From Prevotella sp. P5-92 (GTDB taxonomy: Bacteria; Bacteroidota; Bacteroidia; Bacteroidales; Bacteroidaceae), in the NCBI RefSeq assembly GCF_002251245.1, contig NZ_NPJG01000001.1:1-64000 (forward strand): 64,000 nucleotides of DNA. Reading direction: 5' to 3'. The notes below the pieces were generated by a model. It did no database searches. It saw nothing but the letters and a program-made list of their open reading frames with translations, and was not told the origin of the DNA. A program made the position numbers and the translations under genes. Position 1 is the stretch's first letter; each line of letters opens with the position of its first letter. Below are positions 50,501 through 58,902 of this stretch, one piece after another.

Positions 50501-51166
50501 TCACTCTTCAACTATCTTTCCGTCGAAGAGTTTGATCACTCGCTGTGCCATTGAGGCATCGCGGTCGCTGTGGGTTACCATAACGATGGTGGTGCCTTCA
50601 CGATGTAGTTCGGTAAGGAGTTTCATCACCTCTATACCGTTCTTTGAATCGAGGTTACCCGTGGGCTCGTCGGCAAGTATCATCTTGGGGCCGAACACCA
50701 CGGCACGGGCAATAGCCACACGCTGCTGCTGACCGCCCGAGAGCTGATGGGGGAAGTGCTTGGCGCGGTGACTTATAGCCATGCGCTTCATAATCTCCTG
50801 CACCCTCTGCTTTCGCTCCTTGGCGGGGATGTTGAGATAGGTGAGCGGCAGCTCGATGTTCTCCTCCACGTTCAGCTCGTCGATGAGGTTGAACGACTGG
50901 AACACGAAGCCTATCTGTCCCTTGCGCACGTCGGTGCGGTCTTTCTCCTTCAGTGCAGACACTTCATTCCCGTCGAGCCAATACTTTCCACTCGTGGGAT
51001 TGTCGAGCAATCCGAGGATGTTGAGCAACGTTGACTTGCCACATCCCGAGGGACCCATAATAGCCACAAACTCGCCGTCCTTCACTTCGAACGACACTCC
51101 ATTCAATGCAATCGTCTCCACCTCTTCCGTGCGGAACGACTTTGATAAATTTTCTACTTTAATCAT
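50501..51166 (-). CDS. ABC transporter ATP-binding protein of the efflux operon
   Basis: A 221-residue MacB/LolD-type ATPase (GPSGCGKST, VFQSFNLIDEL, LSGGQQQR, MILADEPTGNLD, MVTHSD). It is closely related to the ATPase at 31373; the first 50 residues are nearly the same. It is last in the leftward operon TolC-HlyD-permease-permease-ATPase and should energise both permeases, driving periplasmic substrate toward the adaptor and TolC. Confidence 0.93.
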   Translation of the reverse strand: MIKVENLSKSFRTEEVETIALNGVSFEVKDGEFVAIMGPSGCGKSTLLNILGLLDNPTSGKYWLDGNEVSALKEKDRTDVRKGQIGFVFQSFNLIDELNVEENIELPLTYLNIPAKERKQRVQEIMKRMAISHRAKHFPHQLSGGQQQRVAIARAVVFGPKMILADEPTGNLDSKNGIEVMKLLTELHREGTTIVMVTHSDRDASMAQRVIKLFDGKIVEE

Positions 51167-51209
51167 AGTTTTTTTATTTGGGGAGTTATGATGGGGAGTT
51201 ATAACTCCA

Positions 51210-53555
51210 TTAATTATCTTTAATATGTTTTATCGGATTCTCATTCGCCGCCACCCAACTCTGTATTATTGTCGATAGCAACGAGATGAGGAAGCATACG
51301 GCACCGGCAGCGAGGAATATCAACGGCGAGAGCGTGATACGATAACTGAACTGAGAGAGCCAGTCGCTCATGAGATACCATATCACTGGTATGGCTATGA
51401 TAAAGGCTATTGCCACATAAGCGAGGAACGTGCGGATGAGCTTGCGGCACACCTGCGAACTCGACGAACCAAACACCTTGCGGATGGCAATCTCCTTCTG
51501 ACGCTGCTGAATGAAATAGGTGGACATGGCGACGAGCCCCAACAACGACACAAGCAATGCCATTGTTGCAAAGAGAGAGACGATATGCGACAAACGGATT
51601 GACTCCGTATAATATGCCGATATTTGCTGGTCGATAAATGGGTACTCGTCGGGCATGTCATAGTTGTAAATCTTCTTATAGGTGTCCTTTATCTGGTCGA
51701 GCGCCTCTACAGGATTGCCCGTGATGAGCACGGAGAACTGCCACGGATCGATGATTCTATCCTTTATGAAGATAATCATTGGATGCGTCTCCTGCTCTAT
51801 ATTATGTATATGGAAGTCGTTGAGCACTCCGCAGGCATGCGAGTTGATGTTCGCGCTCTTGTCGCCCAAGATAGAGGTCCAACGGAGTTCGTGTAACTCA
51901 TTACCCATCTCGCGTAGCGTCTGTTCCGTCACGTACAGCTTTATGTTGCTGCCGTCGGTGTTCTCTTTCTTCGGTTTCAAGCCATACATCTTCATGAAGT
52001 TCCGGTCGCCAAACAGCATTTGCAGGCTGACGGTTTTCTTCGAGTCCAAAGTCATGGTATTGTTGTTGCCGCCGTCGCTTGGCGTACCCATCGACGCACT
52101 CACGAGTTTCACGCAGGCCGGTTTCTCCACCTCCTTGGTAAAGGTAGAAGCCTGAATACTGTCGCCTCGATTTCTTATTACCACTACGTTATCCTTGTTG
52201 AAACCCATCGGCGCGCTGATAATGTGGTGCATCTGCAGCGACATGGTCAGTGCCACGGCTATCATCACGATGGTTATCAGGTTTTGCAGGACGATGAACA
52301 CACGACTGAAGACCATCCGCGTGTGGTGGGCAAATGTACCGCGGACAACCTCTATCGGCTCCGCCCTCGATAACACCACAGCAGGAACGACTCCAGCCAC
52401 AGCACCAAGCAGCAGGGCAAAGAGCAACACACCACCGATGCTGAGCGGAGTGAGCGCCTCGGCGAGCAGCAACTTGGTTTCGAGCAACTGCGAGAAGAAC
52501 GGCGCAAAGGCTGCTGCCAACAACACACTCAGCACCAACGACAAGAGACAGAGCATGATGCTCTCGGACATCAGCCTACTGACGATGCCACTGCGATGGC
52601 TGCCAAGGAGCCTTCGCATAGCCATCTCGCGCGACCGTCGGCCTGCCTGTGCCACCGTGAGGTTGATATAGTTGAACACGGCAAACAGCAGCACCACAAG
52701 ACAAGAGGCAAACAACATCCTGACTAGTTTCAGACTGCCTCGCGAGGTATGCCGACTGCCGTCGCTTATCTCGCTGAAATACTGCTCGGAGAAAGGCATG
52801 ACAATAGCTTTCGCCTCCATGTCCTCCAACTGGTATATCCAAAAGAACTCCTTGAAATACTGTGTTATGTCGGCAGTCTTCGCCCGAAGGTCGGTATTCG
52901 GCTTGGTAAGCAGATAGAGTTCCGAACCACAGGCATTAGACAGGCCCTTAACAAGACTTTCGTTCGATACATGCTCGAAGCGGCAAACGAAATCCGCCTT
53001 CTGCAACGAACTGTTTTCCATCTCCTTCATAACTCCCGTCACCTTTAGCACCTTGTTATAATAACCCAACTTCAAGTGCTTGCCTATCGGGTCGCTGTCG
53101 CCAAAGAGCTGACGGGCAAGGTCCTCAGTAACCACGCAGTCATCCTTCCCTCGCAGCACACTCCGGCAATCGCCTCTGACAAGCGGGAAGTCGAATATCT
53201 GGAAGAATGTGGAATCCACATACAACCCATATTTCTTCACCAACTGGTAGTCGTTGATATAAATCAATGTCTCGTCACTTGCCACACCGCAAGTCATCTC
53301 AATCTCCGGGTAGCGACTCTTAAGGTATGGTGCCACCTGTCGCGACACACCAATCACCCGGTCGTCGCCGCCCATGTCGATGCCCAACGTGTAGATCCTC
53401 TCCGCCTTGGAGTGCTGCCTGTCCACGCTATATTCCTGCCACACATACACGCCAATCAACATGACGAACATCAGCGAGACTGAGAGTCCGAAGACGTTGA
53501 TGGCGGTATATACCTTGTTTCTCGAAAGAAACGTAATATAAGACTTAATGTTCAT
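51210..53555 (-). CDS. FtsX-like ABC permease (second of two)
   Basis: A 781-residue permease with an N-terminal helix (KVYTAINVFGLSVSLMFVML), a periplasmic MacB-core-like domain, a three-helix FtsX block around LFAVFNYINLTVAQAGRRSREMAMRRLLG, a second periplasmic domain, and a C-terminal FtsX block with KEIAIRKVFGSS. It is paralogous to the permease at 32047. It lies 20 bp after the first permease gene and 43 bp before the ATPase gene. The two permeases probably form a heterodimer or alternate. Confidence 0.9.
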   Translation of the reverse strand: MNIKSYITFLSRNKVYTAINVFGLSVSLMFVMLIGVYVWQEYSVDRQHSKAERIYTLGIDMGGDDRVIGVSRQVAPYLKSRYPEIEMTCGVASDETLIYINDYQLVKKYGLYVDSTFFQIFDFPLVRGDCRSVLRGKDDCVVTEDLARQLFGDSDPIGKHLKLGYYNKVLKVTGVMKEMENSSLQKADFVCRFEHVSNESLVKGLSNACGSELYLLTKPNTDLRAKTADITQYFKEFFWIYQLEDMEAKAIVMPFSEQYFSEISDGSRHTSRGSLKLVRMLFASCLVVLLFAVFNYINLTVAQAGRRSREMAMRRLLGSHRSGIVSRLMSESIMLCLLSLVLSVLLAAAFAPFFSQLLETKLLLAEALTPLSIGGVLLFALLLGAVAGVVPAVVLSRAEPIEVVRGTFAHHTRMVFSRVFIVLQNLITIVMIAVALTMSLQMHHIISAPMGFNKDNVVVIRNRGDSIQASTFTKEVEKPACVKLVSASMGTPSDGGNNNTMTLDSKKTVSLQMLFGDRNFMKMYGLKPKKENTDGSNIKLYVTEQTLREMGNELHELRWTSILGDKSANINSHACGVLNDFHIHNIEQETHPMIIFIKDRIIDPWQFSVLITGNPVEALDQIKDTYKKIYNYDMPDEYPFIDQQISAYYTESIRLSHIVSLFATMALLVSLLGLVAMSTYFIQQRQKEIAIRKVFGSSSSQVCRKLIRTFLAYVAIAFIIAIPVIWYLMSDWLSQFSYRITLSPLIFLAAGAVCFLISLLSTIIQSWVAANENPIKHIKDN

Positions 53556-53575
53556 ATCTTAACTCCATAATTAAT

Positions 53576-55969
53576 TCACTCATCCTTCAAGTATTTCACT
53601 GGATTTCCACTTGCTATCTTATAACTGTTTGCTATAATGATTGCAATCACCAAAATCAGCAGGATTATCATACAGCCGATAAAGACCATTGGCGACAGTG
53701 TTATCTTCTCGCTGAACGCCATGAGCCATTGGCGCGAGAGCTGCCAGGCAATTATGCAGCCCGCAATGAGCGACGGCACGGCTATCCACATTATCGAACG
53801 TACGAAGATGACGAGAATGTCTTTGGTCTTTGCACCGTTCACCTTCCTTATGGCTATCTCCTTGCGACGGCGGTTCACCTCGTCGATGGTGTAGCCCACA
53901 AGACCTATCAAGGCAATGAGGAATGTCACTACACCAGCAGCCATAACCACCTTGCGCAACGAATCAACGTCCTGATAGCTGTCGGCTACCAACGAAGGAT
54001 AGGTAACCACCTGGACCTCTCGCCCGGGGCAAAGTCTTTCCACCGTACGGCGAACGGCTTTCATCGATGCCTCGTCCAAATGGTGCAGGCGCACCAAGAT
54101 GTATGGATTGTTCTTGCGGTTGTAGAACATCACGCTGGGGCGGGTGTCGGGATCGGTGATGTTGCCGATATGTATGTTCTCATACACTCCGCAGATGGTA
54201 AAGAGGTCGTTCAATTCTTGACTGTGCTCACTGATAAAGACCTTCTTGCCCACGGCCCTGCCATTCCAATGCAGCAGCGAGTCCATCTTTTCCACAAAGT
54301 AGCGGCTCACCATCACCTCACGCATCGTGCTGTCGGAGTTTTCGGTGAATCCCTTGCCGTCGATGATTTTCATATTCATCAGTTTGATGTAGCCATTGCC
54401 AACATAATAAAGGTCAGCAATGTTGAACAGGTTGCGAGGGTCGCCCGGCACCATCACGTTATTTCCACTGGCATAGTCGAGAGGCAGACAAGTGCAACTA
54501 GACACCATCTCCACCTCCGGCTGTCGTGCCAGTTCTTCCTCACACTTTGAATAGTTCTCGTCCTGCTGACCTCCGTTGACCTCCACTATAGCCAGACGGT
54601 CGTAGTCGTAACCCATATAGCGGTCCATCATCATTGTGTATTGACGATGTATCACAACAAGCATTGCCACGAGAGTTGCCGAAGCCACAAACTGGAACGC
54701 AAGCAAACCTAACTTCCAGCGGCGGCGCGATGTATGGTAGCCACGGAAAGCCGATGTGACGGGAACGTGGGAATAGAGCCATGCCGGCACCATGCCGCCC
54801 ACAACTATAATAGCCAAGAGGATAGCGGAAAGAAGCCATGTCCCGCGATTAAACACCACGACCTCTACGGGAGCACCAAGAAGCTGCTCGATGCTTCCCT
54901 TGCATACATATATTAATAACGTGGCAAGCACAGAGGCTATGATAAGGTGGACGAGCGTCTCGGAGAACGTTATCGATAGTATGTTTCCATTGCCCGCCCC
55001 AAAGCATTTCCTGACTGCCATCTCGCGGCTTCGCGTAAGCACGTTGCCTATGATAATCAGCAAATAGTTCATCACCATGGAGAACAGCAACACGGCTGCT
55101 AACACCGAAAGCAGCATCACCATAGTCTTTGCGAAGTCGCTATCCATGTGTACCTCGTTGGCTTTCACCAGATAGTAATCTAACTCAATTCCCGCTTCCT
55201 TCAGCATATTCTGGTCGATGTTCTCCTCTATCATCTTCTTCACACCAATCTTTATGTCATCGGGCTTCGCGCCCTCGCGCAATCTTACATAAGCATGATA
55301 GCACTCATTGCCCACCCAGTTGTTGGGTGAGTCCCAATCGCTTACCTTGTTCCAAGTCGCCATCGAGCAAAACAAATGCTCGTTGCGCAAGTCGGAACTC
55401 AGTGGGAAGTCCTCATACACAGCCCCGATTGTAAGCGACACTTTGGGGAAGTCGCGCGATGTGATTCTCGTGCCCAGGGCCTCCTCCACTCCTCCAAGCC
55501 GCTCAGCCAAATCGCGGCTAACCGCGCAATAGAACGGTTGAGATAGAGTCTTCTTGACATCGCCCGCAATAATTGTCTGGGGAAAGACATCAAACAGACA
55601 ACTGTCGGCTACCCTGCACCGCTCCATTATCCTCTTGTCACCGGCAGCAATAAACTGTCCCTTGCCCAGCAGTTCGCACCAGCGAGTAGCCGCCTCCACC
55701 TGCGGACAATATTTCCGCAGTCCCATTGCCGTGGCACCTGATGTAAATCGACTCTCGCCTTCCTGTCCGTTCATCGAGAAAGACAGATAAACCCTGTAAG
55801 TCCGTTCATGCCCCGAAAACCAAGTGTCGTAGTTCTTCTCATACCACACCTCGGCTATCATCACCGATCCAAGCGCCAAGCCCACGGCGAGGCATAATAT
55901 CTTCACAACGTTATGTTGTCCCCGCCGTCCAAGATTCCGTATAGCATTAATAATATCTCTCATAATCAT
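53576..55969 (-). CDS. FtsX-like ABC permease (first of two)
   Basis: A 797-residue permease with the same double MacB-core/FtsX design. Its sequence is more distant from the other two permeases here (N-terminus MRDIINAIRNLGRRGQHNVV; repeated motifs LTRSREMAVRKCFGAG and RRKEIAIRKVNGA). It starts 13 bp after the HlyD-type adaptor gene. Having two different permeases with one ATPase in one operon is common in Bacteroidetes and suggests a heterodimeric pump. Confidence 0.9.
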   Translation of the reverse strand: MIMRDIINAIRNLGRRGQHNVVKILCLAVGLALGSVMIAEVWYEKNYDTWFSGHERTYRVYLSFSMNGQEGESRFTSGATAMGLRKYCPQVEAATRWCELLGKGQFIAAGDKRIMERCRVADSCLFDVFPQTIIAGDVKKTLSQPFYCAVSRDLAERLGGVEEALGTRITSRDFPKVSLTIGAVYEDFPLSSDLRNEHLFCSMATWNKVSDWDSPNNWVGNECYHAYVRLREGAKPDDIKIGVKKMIEENIDQNMLKEAGIELDYYLVKANEVHMDSDFAKTMVMLLSVLAAVLLFSMVMNYLLIIIGNVLTRSREMAVRKCFGAGNGNILSITFSETLVHLIIASVLATLLIYVCKGSIEQLLGAPVEVVVFNRGTWLLSAILLAIIVVGGMVPAWLYSHVPVTSAFRGYHTSRRRWKLGLLAFQFVASATLVAMLVVIHRQYTMMMDRYMGYDYDRLAIVEVNGGQQDENYSKCEEELARQPEVEMVSSCTCLPLDYASGNNVMVPGDPRNLFNIADLYYVGNGYIKLMNMKIIDGKGFTENSDSTMREVMVSRYFVEKMDSLLHWNGRAVGKKVFISEHSQELNDLFTICGVYENIHIGNITDPDTRPSVMFYNRKNNPYILVRLHHLDEASMKAVRRTVERLCPGREVQVVTYPSLVADSYQDVDSLRKVVMAAGVVTFLIALIGLVGYTIDEVNRRRKEIAIRKVNGAKTKDILVIFVRSIMWIAVPSLIAGCIIAWQLSRQWLMAFSEKITLSPMVFIGCMIILLILVIAIIIANSYKIASGNPVKYLKDE

Positions 55970-55982
55970 TTCTATAAAATAA

Positions 55983-57236
55983 TCAATCCACTACCAACAC
56001 CTCATTGTCCTTATATGCCTCATATCCGCTTACGATCACCTGCTCCCCAGGCTCCAGACCCTCAAGCACCTCGTAGTATTGCGGGTTCTGACGCCCGATG
56101 CGGATATTGCGGCGATAAGCCTTGGAACCATCCTTGTCGAGCACGAAGATCCAGTTGCCGCCTGTCACCGAATAGAACGTGCCTTTGGGAATAAGAACTG
56201 CCTGCTTCGACTCGCCAAGTTGGAGGTCAACATAGTAGGTCTGACCAGTGCGGATGTTCTTCGGACGCTCACCGGCGAAGACAAAGTCAATCTTGAAGCG
56301 TCCCTCTTTCACCTCAGGATAAACCTTCCTCACGCGGAGCAAATAGCTCTTACCGCCCTGTGAGAAAGTGGCGGTGAGTCCTTGATGAACACGGTCGATA
56401 TAATGTTCATCCACCTGTGCACGCACCTTATAGTCTGACAGGTCGTTGATTACTCCTATCTTCTGTCCAGCAGAGATACTCTGTCCGAGTTCCACGTCGA
56501 GGAGTCCCACCTCGCCATCGGTTTGAGCCTTCACCTCCAGTCGTTCCTTGCGTTGGCGTACGAGCAGGACATTCTTTTGCATTGCCGCGAGGTTGTCTCC
56601 CATTTGGTCAACCTGCGACTGGCGCAACTGTGCGTCCTTCTTCAGTTTCTGCTTCACGAGCGACAGTTTCTTCGACGAGAGTTCATAATCTTCCTTCGCC
56701 TTCAGATATTCCTCACGGCTCACGAGACGCTCCTTATAGAGTTTCTCCTGATGCTCCCATGCACGACGCTTGGTGATGACATCCTGGGCAAGTTGTGCCT
56801 CCTCACTCTCGTTGGCAAGTTTGTCTTGTTCCATGGTGATATGCGTATTGCGCAGCATATTCTGCTTTTCGGCAAGTTCGCTTTCCGCCTGAAGTATCTC
56901 GAGGTCGAGATTGGTGTTGGAGAGGCGCACAAGCACATCGCCCTTCTTCACCGTTGTACCCTCCTCCACTACACGTTCGCGCACTATGCCTCCCTCTTCG
57001 GGCGACACCTGCACCACCTGAATGGGCACCACCTGTCCATCCACCGACACATAGTCGTTAAACTCCTTTCGCTCCACCTTGCCAATGCTCAGTCCACGAC
57101 GCTCCACCTTCAATGTAGATGCAAAATTACCAGTGGCGAGCCACACGAGCACAGCCACAATAACGGCACCACCGCCCAACCAGGGCCAGTATTTCTTCGG
57201 TACCAAATACTTCTTCTTTTCAATCTTTATGTCCAT
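55983..57236 (-). CDS. HlyD/MacA-type periplasmic adaptor
   Basis: A 417-residue membrane-fusion protein. One N-terminal helix (about 19-38), a lipoyl/barrel-sandwich domain (GIVRERVVEEGTTVKKGDVLVRL), a long alpha-hairpin (about 110-250, rich in K/E/Q, including REEYLKAKEDYELSSKKLSLVKQ), then beta-barrel and membrane-proximal domains (KAQTDGEVGLLDVELGQSIS; EGLEPGEQVIVSGYEAY). It should bridge the inner-membrane permeases and TolC. A long inverted repeat sits in the 143-bp gap between it and the TolC gene. Confidence 0.92.
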   Translation of the reverse strand: MDIKIEKKKYLVPKKYWPWLGGGAVIVAVLVWLATGNFASTLKVERRGLSIGKVERKEFNDYVSVDGQVVPIQVVQVSPEEGGIVRERVVEEGTTVKKGDVLVRLSNTNLDLEILQAESELAEKQNMLRNTHITMEQDKLANESEEAQLAQDVITKRRAWEHQEKLYKERLVSREEYLKAKEDYELSSKKLSLVKQKLKKDAQLRQSQVDQMGDNLAAMQKNVLLVRQRKERLEVKAQTDGEVGLLDVELGQSISAGQKIGVINDLSDYKVRAQVDEHYIDRVHQGLTATFSQGGKSYLLRVRKVYPEVKEGRFKIDFVFAGERPKNIRTGQTYYVDLQLGESKQAVLIPKGTFYSVTGGNWIFVLDKDGSKAYRRNIRIGRQNPQYYEVLEGLEPGEQVIVSGYEAYKDNEVLVVD

Positions 57237-57248
57237 TGTTTTTTATTT

Positions 57249-57370
57249 TGAAGTTAAGGAAGTTAAAGAAGTTAAAGACATTAGTCTTTGCGATTCAGTA
57301 AAGGAAGTGCAGAGGCTTGAACATTCGTCCTTTTTTCGCTTTGCTCAAGGAAACTCCTTCTTTAACTTCC
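57249..57370. repeat. Operon-internal inverted repeat between TolC and HlyD genes
   Basis: GGAAGTTAAAGAAG (57258-57271) is exactly complementary to 57357-57370, enclosing an 85-nt loop. The left arm continues as GAAGTTAA repeats (57249-57279). Confidence 0.75.
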
Positions 57371-57379
57371 CAAATATTC

Positions 57380-58726
57380 TTAGTCACAATAATATTCCAC
57401 CAACCTCTTCTTTATCTCCACCATCAGCCTTGTCTGCAACAGTCTCACGCGCGAGTTGTGCAGAGTCTGCGCCGAGGTATGGAGGTCGAAGGTGGAGAGC
57501 ATGCCCTCCTCATATTTGCGGGTGTTGAGGTGATGGGCTATGGAGTCGCTTGTTACCTTTCGCTCCATCAGTGCCACCTCTTTCATATATCCGTCGCGGT
57601 CGATGAGAGCCTGACGGTAGTCGCTGCTGACATTCAGTCGTGTTTCCTCGCGCTCAATCTCGGCAAGACGGATATTATTGCGCGCCTTTTTCACGTTCTT
57701 GATTGCCGAGAAATTAAATAGAGGAATAGTCAGCGATGCATATACATACTCACCAAGGTTGTCCTTCATCTGACGAGAGAAACTCGTACCAAGAGCATCC
57801 GACGACAGATTCTTGTAATATCCCGTGGATATACCGCCGCCAATGGAGATGGAAGGCCACAGCCTACCGCAAGCAATCTTATGGTCGAGGCGAGCGGAAG
57901 CCAGATTGTATTCTGAAGCCAAAAGGAGCCACGACCCCAGCCCCCCAGCCTCTTGGAGTGGGGTATAGGTCGGGTCATCTATGCCTTCTATTCCAGCAAG
58001 GCTCACCCCGCACCGGGGGGAAGAGGAACTCTGGGAGCCTGGGGGGATTCCCATCGTTTTTTCCAGTTCCACCATAGCCTTCTCAGCCGCCGTCCTTAGA
58101 TGCTCCACGTTGTATTCATCTTCAGCCACTTGTGCCTCAATCTGCGCCACATCAGGATAACCCTTCTCGCCAAGCTCCTCCATGCGTCGTGTCTTCTCAA
58201 GCAGCGCCCGACTGTCATTGAGCTTATCTTCGGCTATCCTAAGCGAAGCCTCGTTATACACTACATCCACATATTTCTCCATCACCTCAATGGCTTTCTC
58301 GTCGCGTGCTATGGCAAGTGCATTGTCGCTTCTTCTTACGTTTAGACGAGCTTTGCGGAATGCGTTCCACGTCTGTGCTCCGTCGAAGAGCGTGAGCGAC
58401 CCCCCGACGGAATAGCTGTTGTTGAACGTGGTGATGGTGTTGTAGGTATTGGTCTCGGGATCCACATTACGTCCCCACGAGAACTGAGCCCCTACACTTG
58501 CCGACACCGACGGCATGAATCCGCCCATTGCCGCTCCTCTGTCTTGTCTGGCATTGTCTGCCTCCACTCTTTTCTTCCTGATATCGGTGGCATGGGTCAT
58601 GGCATACTCGATACATCTGTCGAGAGTCCAAACAGCAGAAATAGTGTCGGCTGCATCCTGCCTTGGCGTCTGTGCCGTCAAGCAGAGCGACTGCATGAGC
58701 AACATTGCGAAAATTGTTGTTTTCAT
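57380..58726 (-). CDS. TolC-family outer-membrane efflux protein
   Basis: A 448-residue TolC-like protein with a signal peptide (to about residue 20) and two TolC repeats of long helices and strands (WTLDRCIEYAM..., VGGSLTLFDGAQTWNAF, then ASLTIPLFNFSAIKNVKKARNN). It forms the exit duct of the efflux pump. Residues of about 227-266 are an unusual glycine/serine/proline-rich insertion encoded by GC-rich DNA, placed between the two repeats. First gene of the operon, about 42 bp downstream of the transcript start predicted by a sigma-54 promoter. Confidence 0.92.
   Translation of the reverse strand: MKTTIFAMLLMQSLCLTAQTPRQDAADTISAVWTLDRCIEYAMTHATDIRKKRVEADNARQDRGAAMGGFMPSVSASVGAQFSWGRNVDPETNTYNTITTFNNSYSVGGSLTLFDGAQTWNAFRKARLNVRRSDNALAIARDEKAIEVMEKYVDVVYNEASLRIAEDKLNDSRALLEKTRRMEELGEKGYPDVAQIEAQVAEDEYNVEHLRTAAEKAMVELEKTMGIPPGSQSSSSPRCGVSLAGIEGIDDPTYTPLQEAGGLGSWLLLASEYNLASARLDHKIACGRLWPSISIGGGISTGYYKNLSSDALGTSFSRQMKDNLGEYVYASLTIPLFNFSAIKNVKKARNNIRLAEIEREETRLNVSSDYRQALIDRDGYMKEVALMERKVTSDSIAHHLNTRKYEEGMLSTFDLHTSAQTLHNSRVRLLQTRLMVEIKKRLVEYYCD
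57929..58048. repeat. GC-rich in-frame insertion within the TolC gene
   Basis: About 120 bp encodes PPGSQSSSSPRCG, then TPLQEAGGLGSW. It includes the CCCCG-CACC-CGGGG hairpin and long C-runs, unlike the surrounding gene. It keeps the frame open. Confidence 0.65.
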
Positions 58727-58778
58727 ATTGTTAATACAAATTATTTACATCTATTTTCTATTATCTCAACATTCTCCA

Positions 58779-58795
58779 TGCCAAAACCGTGCCAA
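58779..58795 (-). promoter_or_regulatory. Near-consensus sigma-54 promoter of the efflux operon
   Basis: The minus strand reads TTGGCACGGTTTTGGCA. Against the consensus TGGCACG-R-N3-TTGCW only one position differs (TGGCA for TTGCA), and the essential GG-N10-GC spacing is exact. The predicted start is near 58768, leaving a leader of about 42 nt before the TolC gene. Confidence 0.8.
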
Positions 58796-58841
58796 AATTG
58801 TAAAGTGCTGATTATTAAGGCTAAGTTATTATAAACAAAAA

Positions 58842-58870
58842 ACTGTGTGTCCATTATTTGGACACACAGT
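58842..58870 (-). terminator. Terminator of the starch operon
   Basis: An 11-bp stem, ACTGTGTGTCC (58842-58852) with 58860-58870, and a 7-nt loop. In the leftward direction TTTTTTGTTTA follows. Its centre lies about 85 bp upstream of the predicted sigma-54 start, so a second role as enhancer site is conceivable. Confidence 0.85.
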
Positions 58871-58902
58871 GTATATAAATTAGACACAAAGTCTATTATA
58901 TT

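Larger units (their letters stand above)
58727..58902. other. Control region of the efflux operon and end of the starch operon
   Basis: This 176-bp gap holds the starch-operon terminator (58842-58870), a smaller TAGAC-N5-GTCTA dyad (58881-58895) and the sigma-54 promoter (58779-58795). No good TAnnTTTG box lies ahead of the TolC gene. Confidence 0.7.
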
